Assembly (NCBI GenBank): GCA_934675695.1
Contig: CAKURN010000073.1
Coordinates: 1-7,088 of the forward strand
Source of the DNA: an uncultured Candidatus Melainabacteria bacterium
GTDB taxonomy: Bacteria > Cyanobacteriota > Vampirovibrionia > Gastranaerophilales > Gastranaerophilaceae
Direction of reading: 5' to 3'
DNA: 7,088 nucleotides
In this document: one piece after another, positions 1 through 5,510 of the stretch
Layout of the letters: the number at the start of each line of letters is the position of its first letter
How positions within the stretch are numbered: the first letter of the stretch is position 1
Program-made: the position numbers and the translations under genes
Notes under the pieces: model-generated
What the model saw: the letters and a program-made list of their open reading frames with translations, nothing else
The model's database searches: none
Told to the model about the DNA's origin: nothing

Positions 1-1062
1 ATATTGAGCATTGCCGTAAAATTTATCTGTAATTTTGAATTCTTCACCGACACTTGCTTTGTATGTATTTCTGCCAAAAGCAACTAATACATAATTTTTG
101 CCTATATCTATAACTCTATATTCGTTTAATTTGTCGCCACGTTGAACAAAATAATCATTATCATCATAAGTAATAATTGCAGAAGGTTTTACATCGTCGT
201 ACATTATACCGGAAACAGCGATAGAAAGCATTTTCATAGCTTTGTTATCTTCCGGTGCATAAGTAGCAGGAGGTTTTGGAATAGAAGGATTTTCAAAGTT
301 TATGTATGTTTCCGGAACTTCTACAGACAAATATTTTGATTTTGGTAAAAATGGATTTTGTCTGCCTTCAACTTTTATATCTACAACTTCTTTCTTTTCT
401 TCTGCAGGTGATTCTTGTGGAGCAAGTTCATCTTTTGTTTCTTCATTTACAACAGGAATTTCTTCTTGTTCCTTTGATCTTTCTGCTAAATCTTCTTGTG
501 TAACTTCTTTAACTTGGCTATTCATAGTTAAATCACCACTAGAAAATTCGTTATCTTGCATATAAGCGTATATGCCATATCCACCACCAACCGCTAATAT
601 TGCAACTAATAATGCAATTAAAATAGGCATAGCGGAAGATTGTGATTTTTCTTTTATTAAAGGTTTTCTAGGTGAAATTTCTTCTTCCGGAATATCTGCT
701 GTAACATCAGACATATTTGTAGAATCATTTAAAAGATTACTATCAAATTCAAACTCGTTTGATGAATCATCATCTATCGATTCAGCTTCTGTGATTTCTT
801 CATCTTCAGCATCAGAAACAGAACTGTCGCCTTCGCTTAGTATTCTTCTTAGTTCTTCTTCATCAGGTTCATCGTCTGAAGGTACAAGTTGGATTTCGTC
901 ACTAGAATCATCTAAAGAAGTGTCGCTAACGTCACTATTTTTAAGCAAATCGTCAGACGTATCATCTAAAACATCACCCCAAGAAACTACTCCATCTTCA
1001 GAAATATGTATATCGGAACTATCCTGTAATATGTCTTTTTCGTTTTCGTTTTCGTAAAACAT
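1..1062 (-). CDS. Single-pass membrane protein with acidic tail and PilP/GspC-like periplasmic domain (partial, 3' end outside window)
   Basis: The frame is open from an ATG at 1062 to the window edge, giving 354 residues with no stop. Residues 1-130 are extremely acidic, with about 47 Asp/Glu against 4 Lys/Arg, and are rich in Ser. One hydrophobic helix follows at about 144-168 (AMPILIALLVAILAVGGGYG), then an acidic, Glu-rich linker at 185-230. GRQNPF at 233-238 begins a folded domain. Residues 278-342 have the alternating pattern of the PilP/GspC homology region: SGIMYDD, then AIITYDDNDYFVQRGDKL, then VIDIGKNYVLV and an ending like YKASVGEEF. In known systems that domain sits in the periplasm and links the inner-membrane pilus or secretion platform to the secretin. 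I infer a similar role from the pattern alone. An N-terminal acidic cytoplasmic tail of this size is not usual for PilP, a lipoprotein in Proteobacteria. The start is supported by AAAGAG at 1072-1077, 9 nt upstream. A different envelope protein with a similar beta-domain remains possible. Confidence 0.6.
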   Translation of the reverse strand, partial: MFYENENEKDILQDSSDIHISEDGVVSWGDVLDDTSDDLLKNSDVSDTSLDDSSDEIQLVPSDDEPDEEELRRILSEGDSSVSDAEDEEITEAESIDDDSSNEFEFDSNLLNDSTNMSDVTADIPEEEISPRKPLIKEKSQSSAMPILIALLVAILAVGGGYGIYAYMQDNEFSSGDLTMNSQVKEVTQEDLAERSKEQEEIPVVNEETKDELAPQESPAEEKKEVVDIKVEGRQNPFLPKSKYLSVEVPETYINFENPSIPKPPATYAPEDNKAMKMLSIAVSGIMYDDVKPSAIITYDDNDYFVQRGDKLNEYRVIDIGKNYVLVAFGRNTYKASVGEEFKITDKFYGNAQY

Positions 1063-1135
1063 TAATGTAAACTCTTTATTTTTTAATACTATAACTACTA
1101 ATTTTGCTAAAACATAGCATGACTACTCTAAAAAT

Positions 1136-1165
1136 AGTTTACTATAAGCGATAAAAGATTGTCAA
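1136..1165 (-). promoter_or_regulatory. Candidate promoter for the PilP/GspC-like gene
   Basis: On the minus strand a perfect -35 box TTGACA (1160-1165) is followed by TAAACT 18 nt later (1136-1141). The alternative -10 box TATAGT overlaps this spacer, 15 nt from the -35. The site lies between the end of obg and the ATG at 1062, leaving a leader of roughly 70 nt. It suggests the membrane protein gene has its own transcription start and does not depend only on read-through from obg. The -35 is convincing and the -10 is less so. Confidence 0.45.
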
Positions 1166-1176
1166 AGTGTAACTTT

Positions 1177-2466
1177 TTAGTAACAATTTTCATCATAAGT
1201 AAACTCTATCCCAGATGCCACAATGGTATCACCATCTTTTATTCCACACTCTCTTAACCCCTCATACACTCCCATTGAATCCATTATATTTGCAAGTCTT
1301 TTCATCTGTTCGGTATTTCTAATATCAGTAACAGAAGCAAGACGTTTTAATTTTCCTCCATCAACACTATATGTGTTTTTGTTAATTTTAAAAATTTCAA
1401 AATCTGAATCATCATTGTCTATTGAATTTGTATCTTCTTTGATATCAAGTTTAATTTCGATATTTTCTATATTGTCAATTATTGAATAAATATAATCTAA
1501 TAGTTCTTTAATACCTTGCTTTGTCGCAGTTGACACAAGGAAGACCTCGTCTTTTATGTTGTATTTTTTAATAAAATCTTCTTTAATTTCTAGAGCATGG
1601 TCAAAATCCAACAAATCTAATTTGTTAAGCACAATAATTTGTTTTCTTTTGGTTAATTCTGAATCGAATTTTTCTAATTCTTCGTTTATTTTTTCATAAT
1701 TTGTAAAAGAATCTTCTTGAGAAATATCTATAATATGAAGCAAAAGTTTGCATCTTTGAACATGCCTTAAAAATTCATGCCCAAGCCCCAAACCGGAAGA
1801 AGCACCTTCAATTAGCCCGGGGATATCTGCAATTACAAAACCGTCGCCTTGTGGTTTCTTTACTACACCTAAATTAGGAACAAGAGTTGTAAAAGGATAA
1901 TCTGCAACTTTTGGTTTTGCTGCACTAACAACGCTAATAAGGCTAGATTTTCCGGCATTTGGCATGCCAACAAGTCCAACATCTGCTATTAGTTTAAGTT
2001 CGAGTTCTAACTCTCTTTCTATTGCAGGTTCTCCTGGCTCACAAAACTGAGGAGCTTTTCTTTGCGGAGTAGCAAATCTCGCATTACCTCTACCGCCTCT
2101 ACCGCCTTTAGCAATTAAAACTGTTTTGCCGTTTTTGTTTAAATCAGCGATAAGATTGTTTGTTTTTAAATCCCTAACGACAACGCCTGTAGGCATTTTT
2201 ATGTACAAATCTTCGCCATTTTTGCCATGACAATTTTTGTTTTTACCATTTTCGCCACGTTGAGCTTTGTATAGCGATTTGTGAGTAAAATCTAACAAAG
2301 TCGACATATCGTCTGTCGCAACAAAATAAACATCACCGCCAGAGCCACCGTCACCACCTGCAGGACCGCCTTTATCAACGTATTTTTCACGTCGCCAAGC
2401 AAGAGCACCATTGCCACCTGCTCCAGACACTACTCTTATTCTAGCTTTGTCAATAAATGAAACCAC
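1177..2466 (-). CDS. obg: Obg/CgtA family GTPase
   Basis: The protein has 429 residues, the usual length for the family. Obg is a ribosome-associated GTPase acting in late assembly of the 50S subunit and in growth control. The domains are in canonical order. The glycine-rich Obg fold covers about 1-158, with GAGGNGALAWRREKYV, GGPAGGDGGSGG and GGRGGRGNARF. The G domain covers about 159-330. Its G1 is GMPNAGKSS at 167-175, G2 is PFTTLVPNLG with the double Thr at 193-194, G3 is DIPGLIEGA at 214-222, G4 is NKLD at 281-284, and G5 is STATKQG at 312-318. An acidic linker follows, then the Obg C-terminal (OCT) domain at about 355-424, including GVYEGLRECGIKDGD. The start is GTG at 2466. No ATG lies near and the next residues, VSFIDKARI, fit the family N-terminus. 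GTG shares one base with the TAG stop of the gene before it (TAGTG), which implies coupled translation. Nothing essential appears to be missing. Confidence 0.97.
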   Translation of the reverse strand: MVSFIDKARIRVVSGAGGNGALAWRREKYVDKGGPAGGDGGSGGDVYFVATDDMSTLLDFTHKSLYKAQRGENGKNKNCHGKNGEDLYIKMPTGVVVRDLKTNNLIADLNKNGKTVLIAKGGRGGRGNARFATPQRKAPQFCEPGEPAIERELELELKLIADVGLVGMPNAGKSSLISVVSAAKPKVADYPFTTLVPNLGVVKKPQGDGFVIADIPGLIEGASSGLGLGHEFLRHVQRCKLLLHIIDISQEDSFTNYEKINEELEKFDSELTKRKQIIVLNKLDLLDFDHALEIKEDFIKKYNIKDEVFLVSTATKQGIKELLDYIYSIIDNIENIEIKLDIKEDTNSIDNDDSDFEIFKINKNTYSVDGGKLKRLASVTDIRNTEQMKRLANIMDSMGVYEGLRECGIKDGDTIVASGIEFTYDENCY

Positions 2467-3053
2467 TATCCCACAAGCCTTCCAGTTTTGTTTTGTCTTT
2501 CTAATAACATTCTATTGATATCATAATCTAAAATTCTGAGATTGATTTCTTCTTGAGAATTTTTGATATCTCTATCAACTACAATGTCTACAAGTAATTT
2601 TAACACCGAAGAAAAAATATTCCTATCAATCTTTAGGTTTAGAAACTTGTCAAGTTTTTCTAACAAATAAGGATATAGTTCTATTGCAAAAAACAAGTTT
2701 AAAGTTTCGATATATCCTAAAATTTCGTTATCTATTAAAGAAAAATGAAATTTTCTTTCAAAAATCAAAATCAAATAATAATCTGCAAACAGACAAAAAT
2801 CATCAAGAAAGTAATTAATGCCTTTTGTGCTAGTACAATTTGTAAAATATCTGACAAATTCTGAATATATTTTATTGTTGTCACATATTAAATAATCGTT
2901 TTTTAGAGTCAGGTAATCTTTTACATAACTCCCGATTAGATTGTAATCATTATTAAATTTTTCTCTCATATCAGATATAGATTTGTAGTCAAAATCTGAT
3001 AAATTTGATTTTAAGAAGTTAAAAAATCTCTCTATTTGTTCAATAAATTCCAT
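2466..3053 (-). CDS. Uncharacterised protein upstream of obg
   Basis: I do not recognise this 195-residue protein. It starts at the ATG at 3053 and ends in a TAG that overlaps the obg GTG by one base. The composition is rich in Phe, Leu, Ile, Asp, Asn and Lys and looks mostly alpha-helical. An aromatic, hydrophobic stretch at about 81-100 (FLDDFCLFADYYLILIF) and another at about 116-131 are interrupted by charges, so a helical bundle is likelier than a membrane protein. No catalytic motif or signal peptide is visible. The ribosome binding site is poor, since the 30 nt upstream have no GGAG-like run. The lack of a gap to obg implies co-transcription and possibly coupled expression. A role linked to Obg is therefore possible, but this rests on position alone. 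The sequence fits a real gene because no competing long frame exists here on the other strand. Confidence 0.8.
   Translation of the reverse strand: MEFIEQIERFFNFLKSNLSDFDYKSISDMREKFNNDYNLIGSYVKDYLTLKNDYLICDNNKIYSEFVRYFTNCTSTKGINYFLDDFCLFADYYLILIFERKFHFSLIDNEILGYIETLNLFFAIELYPYLLEKLDKFLNLKIDRNIFSSVLKLLVDIVVDRDIKNSQEEINLRILDYDINRMLLERQNKTGRLVG
2478..2483 (-). promoter_or_regulatory. Ribosome binding site for the GTG start of obg
   Basis: GGAAGG on the minus strand lies within the last codons of the preceding gene, 11 nt before the GTG at 2466. The spacing is slightly long, so reinitiation from the overlapping TAG stop may contribute. It supports GTG as the true start. Confidence 0.45.
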
Positions 3054-3116
3054 ACTAACATTTTACTTTTATATTTTGGAATATCAAAAATATTAATAAT
3101 TCTTCATTTACAAATA

Positions 3117-4118
3117 TTAGTTTCTATAACCGGTGCCTGCTCTATATCCTGAAACGCCATACAAAATAGGTAAAGCCGGTTCAATCCATTTTAGACCAGA
3201 CAAAACAGAAACCGTTGCAATATCATCACTGTGCATGAACATATCTAGTGCTTCCGGTTTTCTTTCTGTTGGTTTTTTGTTTGGAGAAATCAAAGGAGAG
3301 ATAACTTTTTCAGAAATTAAATTTGCAACTTTAGAGCCGCCAATTACACCTGTTAATATTATACCTGCTGTCATACCTACTGCTCTTGCGGCTTTTGAAG
3401 TTATATTATTTTTTTCAAGCAAAGCTAAAGCAGCACCGGCTCCAACGTTGCACATAAAAATATTTGCTAAATATTGATAAACACCTTCAGAAACTTTATC
3501 CGGTAAATTCTTTTTATAGTCGTCTTTTGTTAAAACATCAGCAGCAACACCGCCCGCTACACCTCCTGCAACAGGAATAGCACCATATAAAGAAAGATAT
3601 CCTATTTGAGAAAAAATTTCTTTTGAAGTTATGTTTTCAGGATCAGGTATTAATTTGTTAAACATGTTATTTCCGTTTTTAACTTTTGAAAGCTTGCCTG
3701 ATAGTGTTTTTACTTCTTTTAATGATAATACTTTCTTTTTTGATTTGTTTAAAATATTTACTGTTTCGTCGTCAAATTTTTCAGAAGATAGAATTTCAGA
3801 AGCTGTGTTTGAAACTTGTTCAACAACTTTGTCTAATTTTTCTATTGGTTTTCTTTTGGTTACAAAACCTGCAATAGAAGCAGCACTCAATGCACTTGCA
3901 AAAGCAAAAGTTGTTACAACTGATTTTTTGAAAAGTTCTTTGTTGTTTGCTTTCTTTTCTTCTGTTGAAGCAGTTTTATTCTTTTTTGATGTTTCAAAAC
4001 AGTCGTATAAAACTTTTGCCCCAACGCAAGTTGTAATTATTTTTGGCATGGCTTTATCTAATTTTGAAACTAAAATCGGCTGGTCAAGAAACTTTCCAAA
4101 AGTTTTTATAGGATTCAT
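3117..4118 (-). CDS. Glycine/alanine-rich multi-pass membrane protein, unknown function
   Basis: The protein has 333 residues and I cannot assign a family. The hydrophobic segments are probably membrane-spanning: about 66-86 (SVVTTFAFASALSAASIAGF), 172-195 (which contains GAIPVAGGVAGGVAADV), 213-234 (ending VGAGAALALL), 243-263 (MTAGIILTGVIGG) and a weaker one at 304-325. The Gly/Ala small-residue pattern suits tight helix packing. A lysine-rich, polar region with predicted helices (about 87-170) separates the first segment from the rest. The C-terminus is GYRAGTGYRN. No ATP-binding, permease or metal-ligand motif stands out. The ATG overlaps the TGA of the DtxR-like gene (ATGA, 4 nt), and AAAGAG (4125-4130) lies 6 nt upstream, so the two are translated from one message. 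The coupling makes it a candidate target or partner in metal homeostasis, but the sequence itself shows no transporter hallmarks. Confidence 0.82.
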   Translation of the reverse strand: MNPIKTFGKFLDQPILVSKLDKAMPKIITTCVGAKVLYDCFETSKKNKTASTEEKKANNKELFKKSVVTTFAFASALSAASIAGFVTKRKPIEKLDKVVEQVSNTASEILSSEKFDDETVNILNKSKKKVLSLKEVKTLSGKLSKVKNGNNMFNKLIPDPENITSKEIFSQIGYLSLYGAIPVAGGVAGGVAADVLTKDDYKKNLPDKVSEGVYQYLANIFMCNVGAGAALALLEKNNITSKAARAVGMTAGIILTGVIGGSKVANLISEKVISPLISPNKKPTERKPEALDMFMHSDDIATVSVLSGLKWIEPALPILYGVSGYRAGTGYRN

Positions 4119-4522
4119 AATTCACTCTTTCTAATTTTGCTGTCTTTAACGTTTTTTAAATAAAAATCAGTAAAATCTTCGATTTTATCTATCAATTCTT
4201 CATCAATCACATGTTCTATTCTGCAAGCGTTTTTTGAAGAAATTTCAGAACCAACCTCAAGAACTTCATTAAAGAATTTTTCCAGTATCAAGTGTTTTTT
4301 AAGAATATTTTTTGCTTCTTTTTCGCCTTTTTCAGTGATTTTAATCCCTTTTCTTCCTTCATAAACAATCAAATCCAAATCAGCCAATCTGATTAATGCT
4401 TCTGAAACAGAGGCTCTTGAGATTTTGAAGTGATTAGCAATGTCGACTGCTTTTATGTTTATGTTGTTAGAACTTGAATTGTAAATTAATTCTATGTAGT
4501 CTTGTAGTCCTGATGTAATCAT
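4115..4522 (-). CDS. DtxR/MntR-family metal-dependent transcriptional repressor
   Basis: The protein has 135 residues, matching the short two-domain form (winged helix plus dimerisation domain) without the SH3-like C-terminal domain of DtxR/IdeR. Residues 1-65 form the winged helix-turn-helix: GLQDYIELIY, then VDIANHFKISRASVSEALIRL as recognition helices, then a wing at GRKGIKITEKG. Residues 68-125 are the dimerisation and metal-binding part, with KKHLILEKFF and ACRIEHVIDEEL. By alignment with the family the likely metal ligands are Asp8, Glu11, His77, Cys100, Glu103 and His104, with Glu81 nearby. Such proteins bind DNA when loaded with Fe(II) or Mn(II) and repress uptake genes. The Cys before RIEH resembles DtxR, while Asp8/Glu11 resemble MntR, so the metal cannot be named. 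The gene heads a cluster with a membrane protein, an unknown and obg. Its own promoter carries paired dyads of the family's operator type, which implies autoregulation. The start at 4522 is supported by AAGGTG 8 nt upstream. Confidence 0.93.
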   Translation of the reverse strand: MITSGLQDYIELIYNSSSNNINIKAVDIANHFKISRASVSEALIRLADLDLIVYEGRKGIKITEKGEKEAKNILKKHLILEKFFNEVLEVGSEISSKNACRIEHVIDEELIDKIEDFTDFYLKNVKDSKIRKSEL

Positions 4523-4523
4523 G

Positions 4524-4537
4524 TTAGGTTCACCTTA
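4524..4537. promoter_or_regulatory. Operator dyad 1 (over the Shine-Dalgarno sequence)
   Basis: TTAGGTTCACCTTA fits the same T.AGGT..ACCT.A dyad as the copy at 4556-4569. The dyad centres are 32 bp apart, about three helical turns, which puts both sites on the same face of the DNA. The site falls in the short transcribed leader and includes the ribosome binding site AAGGTG (minus strand, 4531-4536). One sequence thus has to serve as both operator and translation signal. Confidence 0.7.
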
Positions 4538-4551
4538 CTTTCGATAAAAAA

Positions 4552-4580
4552 ATAGTAAGGTAAACCTAACTTTTTGTCAA
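4552..4580 (-). promoter_or_regulatory. Promoter of the DtxR-like regulator operon
   Basis: On the minus strand the -35 box TTGACA (4575-4580) is a full consensus match. A spacer of exactly 17 nt follows, then the -10 box TACTAT (4552-4557). An A/T-rich stretch upstream (about 4588-4606) could act as an UP element. The predicted start near 4545 gives a leader of only about 23 nt. The spacer is filled by the operator dyad at 4556-4569, so a bound repressor would block RNA polymerase directly. Confidence 0.8.
4556..4569. promoter_or_regulatory. Operator dyad 2 (in the -35/-10 spacer)
   Basis: TAAGGTAAACCTAA fits a palindrome of the form T.AGGT..ACCT.A, which resembles DtxR-family operators built on TTAGGT/ACCTAA half-sites. 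It lies between the promoter elements and reaches the first bases of the -10 box. Its likely ligand is the repressor encoded just downstream. Its larger arm (4554-4570) is an inverted copy of 4523-4539 with one mismatch in 17. Confidence 0.75.
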
Positions 4581-4630
4581 TAGGTATTTCTATTAATTAA
4601 AAAAGCTGAACTTTCTAGATTTTTTTGCAT

Positions 4631-4660
4631 AAAAAAAACCTCAGAGTTTTCACTTGAGGC
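4631..4660 (-). terminator. Intrinsic terminator of the small basic protein gene
   Basis: Read on the minus strand, GCCTCAAGTGAAAACTCTGAGG forms an 8-bp stem (CCTCA and AGT arms with one bulged base, 4-nt loop) at 4639-4659. A run of eight T (4638-4631) follows. It lies about 90 nt after the stop at 4750 and before the regulator promoter, so it separates the two transcription units. The plus-strand reading has only four T and no gene ends there. Confidence 0.85.
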
Positions 4661-4749
4661 TTTTAACACACACAAACCATTTTCTTAAAAACTTTTAATT
4701 TCTCTCTTTTTGGTTTTGGTTTATGTGATAGATAATATATAAACTTTTT

Positions 4750-5100
4750 TTAAGCTAATTCAGGACGTGGTTCTTTCTTTAATTTTTCCATCAATACGTT
4801 CTTTTTAGCCATTTGTGCAGCAACAACTTTTCTTGCTGCTTCTGCCAATCTTTCTTTTTTAGATTTAACAGATTTCATTCTTGTATATTGTATATTCATG
4901 CTGATTGCTTTAGTACAAACATCTTTTAGTGCTTGTTGTATTCTAAATGCTTCCATATGAGCGTTTGCATAATCATTCAAAGTATTCATTAATTTGTTTG
5001 GGTCAATCATTGAATTTTGAATAACTGCGTTATCAACTTTTAAACTTTGGTATTTTTTTACTAATGCTTTATCTAGCTTGTCTTGTGCGCCGATTGTCAT
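4750..5100 (-). CDS. Small basic helical protein, unknown function
   Basis: The protein has 116 residues and I do not recognise it. It looks entirely helical and has no hydrophobic membrane segment or signal peptide. Residues 1-70 are mixed amphipathic helices containing the single Cys (62). Residues 74-110 are strongly basic and Ala-rich (KSVKSKKERLAEAARKVVAA), then KKNVLMEKLKKE, ending PRPELA. Such a tail could bind nucleic acid or pack as a coiled coil. That is inference. Translation is well supported, because AGAGGAA (5108-5114) lies 7 nt before the ATG. The gene appears to be a single-gene unit, with a terminator downstream (4631-4660) and a divergent gene upstream. I could not pick a convincing promoter for it within 5115-5230. 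Confidence 0.82.
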   Translation of the reverse strand: MTIGAQDKLDKALVKKYQSLKVDNAVIQNSMIDPNKLMNTLNDYANAHMEAFRIQQALKDVCTKAISMNIQYTRMKSVKSKKERLAEAARKVVAAQMAKKNVLMEKLKKEPRPELA

Positions 5101-5205
5101 ATCTTGATTCCTCTATTTAATATTCTCTATGTTTTAATAAAGTATTTCTAGAATGAAAAATTGCTTATTTGAGTTGTTTCTTAACAATTCGTAACATATT
5201 TGTTA

Positions 5206-5234
5206 TTGTAATAAGGAAAAAAATAGCATAAAAT
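5206..5234 (+). promoter_or_regulatory. Promoter of the ClpX-zinc-finger gene pair
   Basis: TTGTAA (5206-5211), a 17-nt spacer and TAAAAT (5229-5234) make a plausible sigma-70 type promoter. The -35 matches at 4 of 6 positions and the -10 at 5 of 6. Transcription would begin near 5241, giving a leader of about 15 nt. It sits in the 155-nt divergent gap between the two blocks of genes. Confidence 0.55.
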
Positions 5235-5243
5235 ATGGTTAAT

Positions 5244-5250
5244 AGAGGGA
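5244..5250 (+). promoter_or_regulatory. Ribosome binding site deciding the start at 5256
   Basis: AGAGGGA lies 5 nt before the ATG at 5256. The in-frame ATG at 5235 has no such signal, and it overlaps the predicted -10/start region. The downstream ATG is therefore the better start. Confidence 0.75.
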
Positions 5251-5255
5251 AAATT

Positions 5256-5510
5256 ATGAAAGAAGATAAAAAAGTAGTTTCATTTGGCAAAAAACAACCA
5301 AAAAACAATGAACAAATACAAGAAGTCGAGTACTGCAGTTTTTGCGGACGTCCAAACACGCAAGTCCCAAAACTCGTCAAAGGCCCAGGGGTAAATATTT
5401 GTTCTGAGTGCGTGCTTATTGCTGTTCAATATTTGATTTTGCAAGATGGAGCAATGTCAAGCGAAGCACAAAAAATTCTTGATTTGCTGTGGAGTGCAAA
5501 TAAAAAATAA
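5256..5510 (+). CDS. Stand-alone ClpX-type C4 zinc-finger protein
   Basis: The protein has 84 residues from the ATG chosen by its ribosome binding site. Residues 1-25 are polar and lysine-rich. Residues 25-60 match the N-terminal zinc-binding domain of ClpX, with YCSFCGRPNTQVPKLVKGPG, then VNICSECVLIA. The four zinc ligands are Cys27, Cys30, Cys49 and Cys52. In ClpX this domain dimerises and binds substrates and adaptors such as SspB. A short helical tail (61-84) ends with LLWSANKK. No AAA+ ATPase follows in any frame, so this is not a clipped clpX. The protein could compete with, or act as an adaptor for, the real ClpX, or it may simply reuse the fold to bind protein partners. Its stop overlaps the start of the next gene (TAATG), so the neighbour is the first candidate partner. 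The domain call is firm and the function is unknown. Confidence 0.88.
   Translation: MKEDKKVVSFGKKQPKNNEQIQEVEYCSFCGRPNTQVPKLVKGPGVNICSECVLIAVQYLILQDGAMSSEAQKILDLLWSANKK

Noticed and set aside
572..1057. Serine-rich open frame on the plus strand (161 codons)
   Set aside because: It is the antisense of the acidic tail of the minus-strand gene: Asp/Glu/Ser codons read backwards give Ser-rich nonsense. It lacks a family pattern.
1132..1147. Short hairpin ATAG/CTAT followed by T-run after obg
   Set aside because: It has a four-pair A/T-dominated stem, too weak for a terminator, and it overlaps the candidate promoter of the next gene.
3068..3096. Possible promoter TTAATA-17 nt-TATAAA before the 195-residue protein gene
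   Set aside because: The -35 is weak, and the predicted start would leave only about 8 nt before the ATG. Such AT-rich matches are expected by chance here.
3631..4134. Phe/Ser-rich open frame on the plus strand (167 codons)
   Set aside because: It lies opposite the membrane protein gene, which has better composition, a ribosome binding site and a coupled start. The frame is a by-product of Lys/Glu codons on the other strand.
5174..5205. Small inverted repeats (TTGTT/AACAA and ACAAT/ATTGT) in the divergent gap
   Set aside because: They are short, A/T-only or bulged matches with no spacing that ties them clearly to the promoter. They could be operators but cannot be supported.
5235..5255. Upstream in-frame ATG for the zinc-finger gene
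   Set aside because: It has no ribosome binding site and overlaps the predicted -10/transcription start, whereas the ATG at 5256 has AGAGGGA at good distance.
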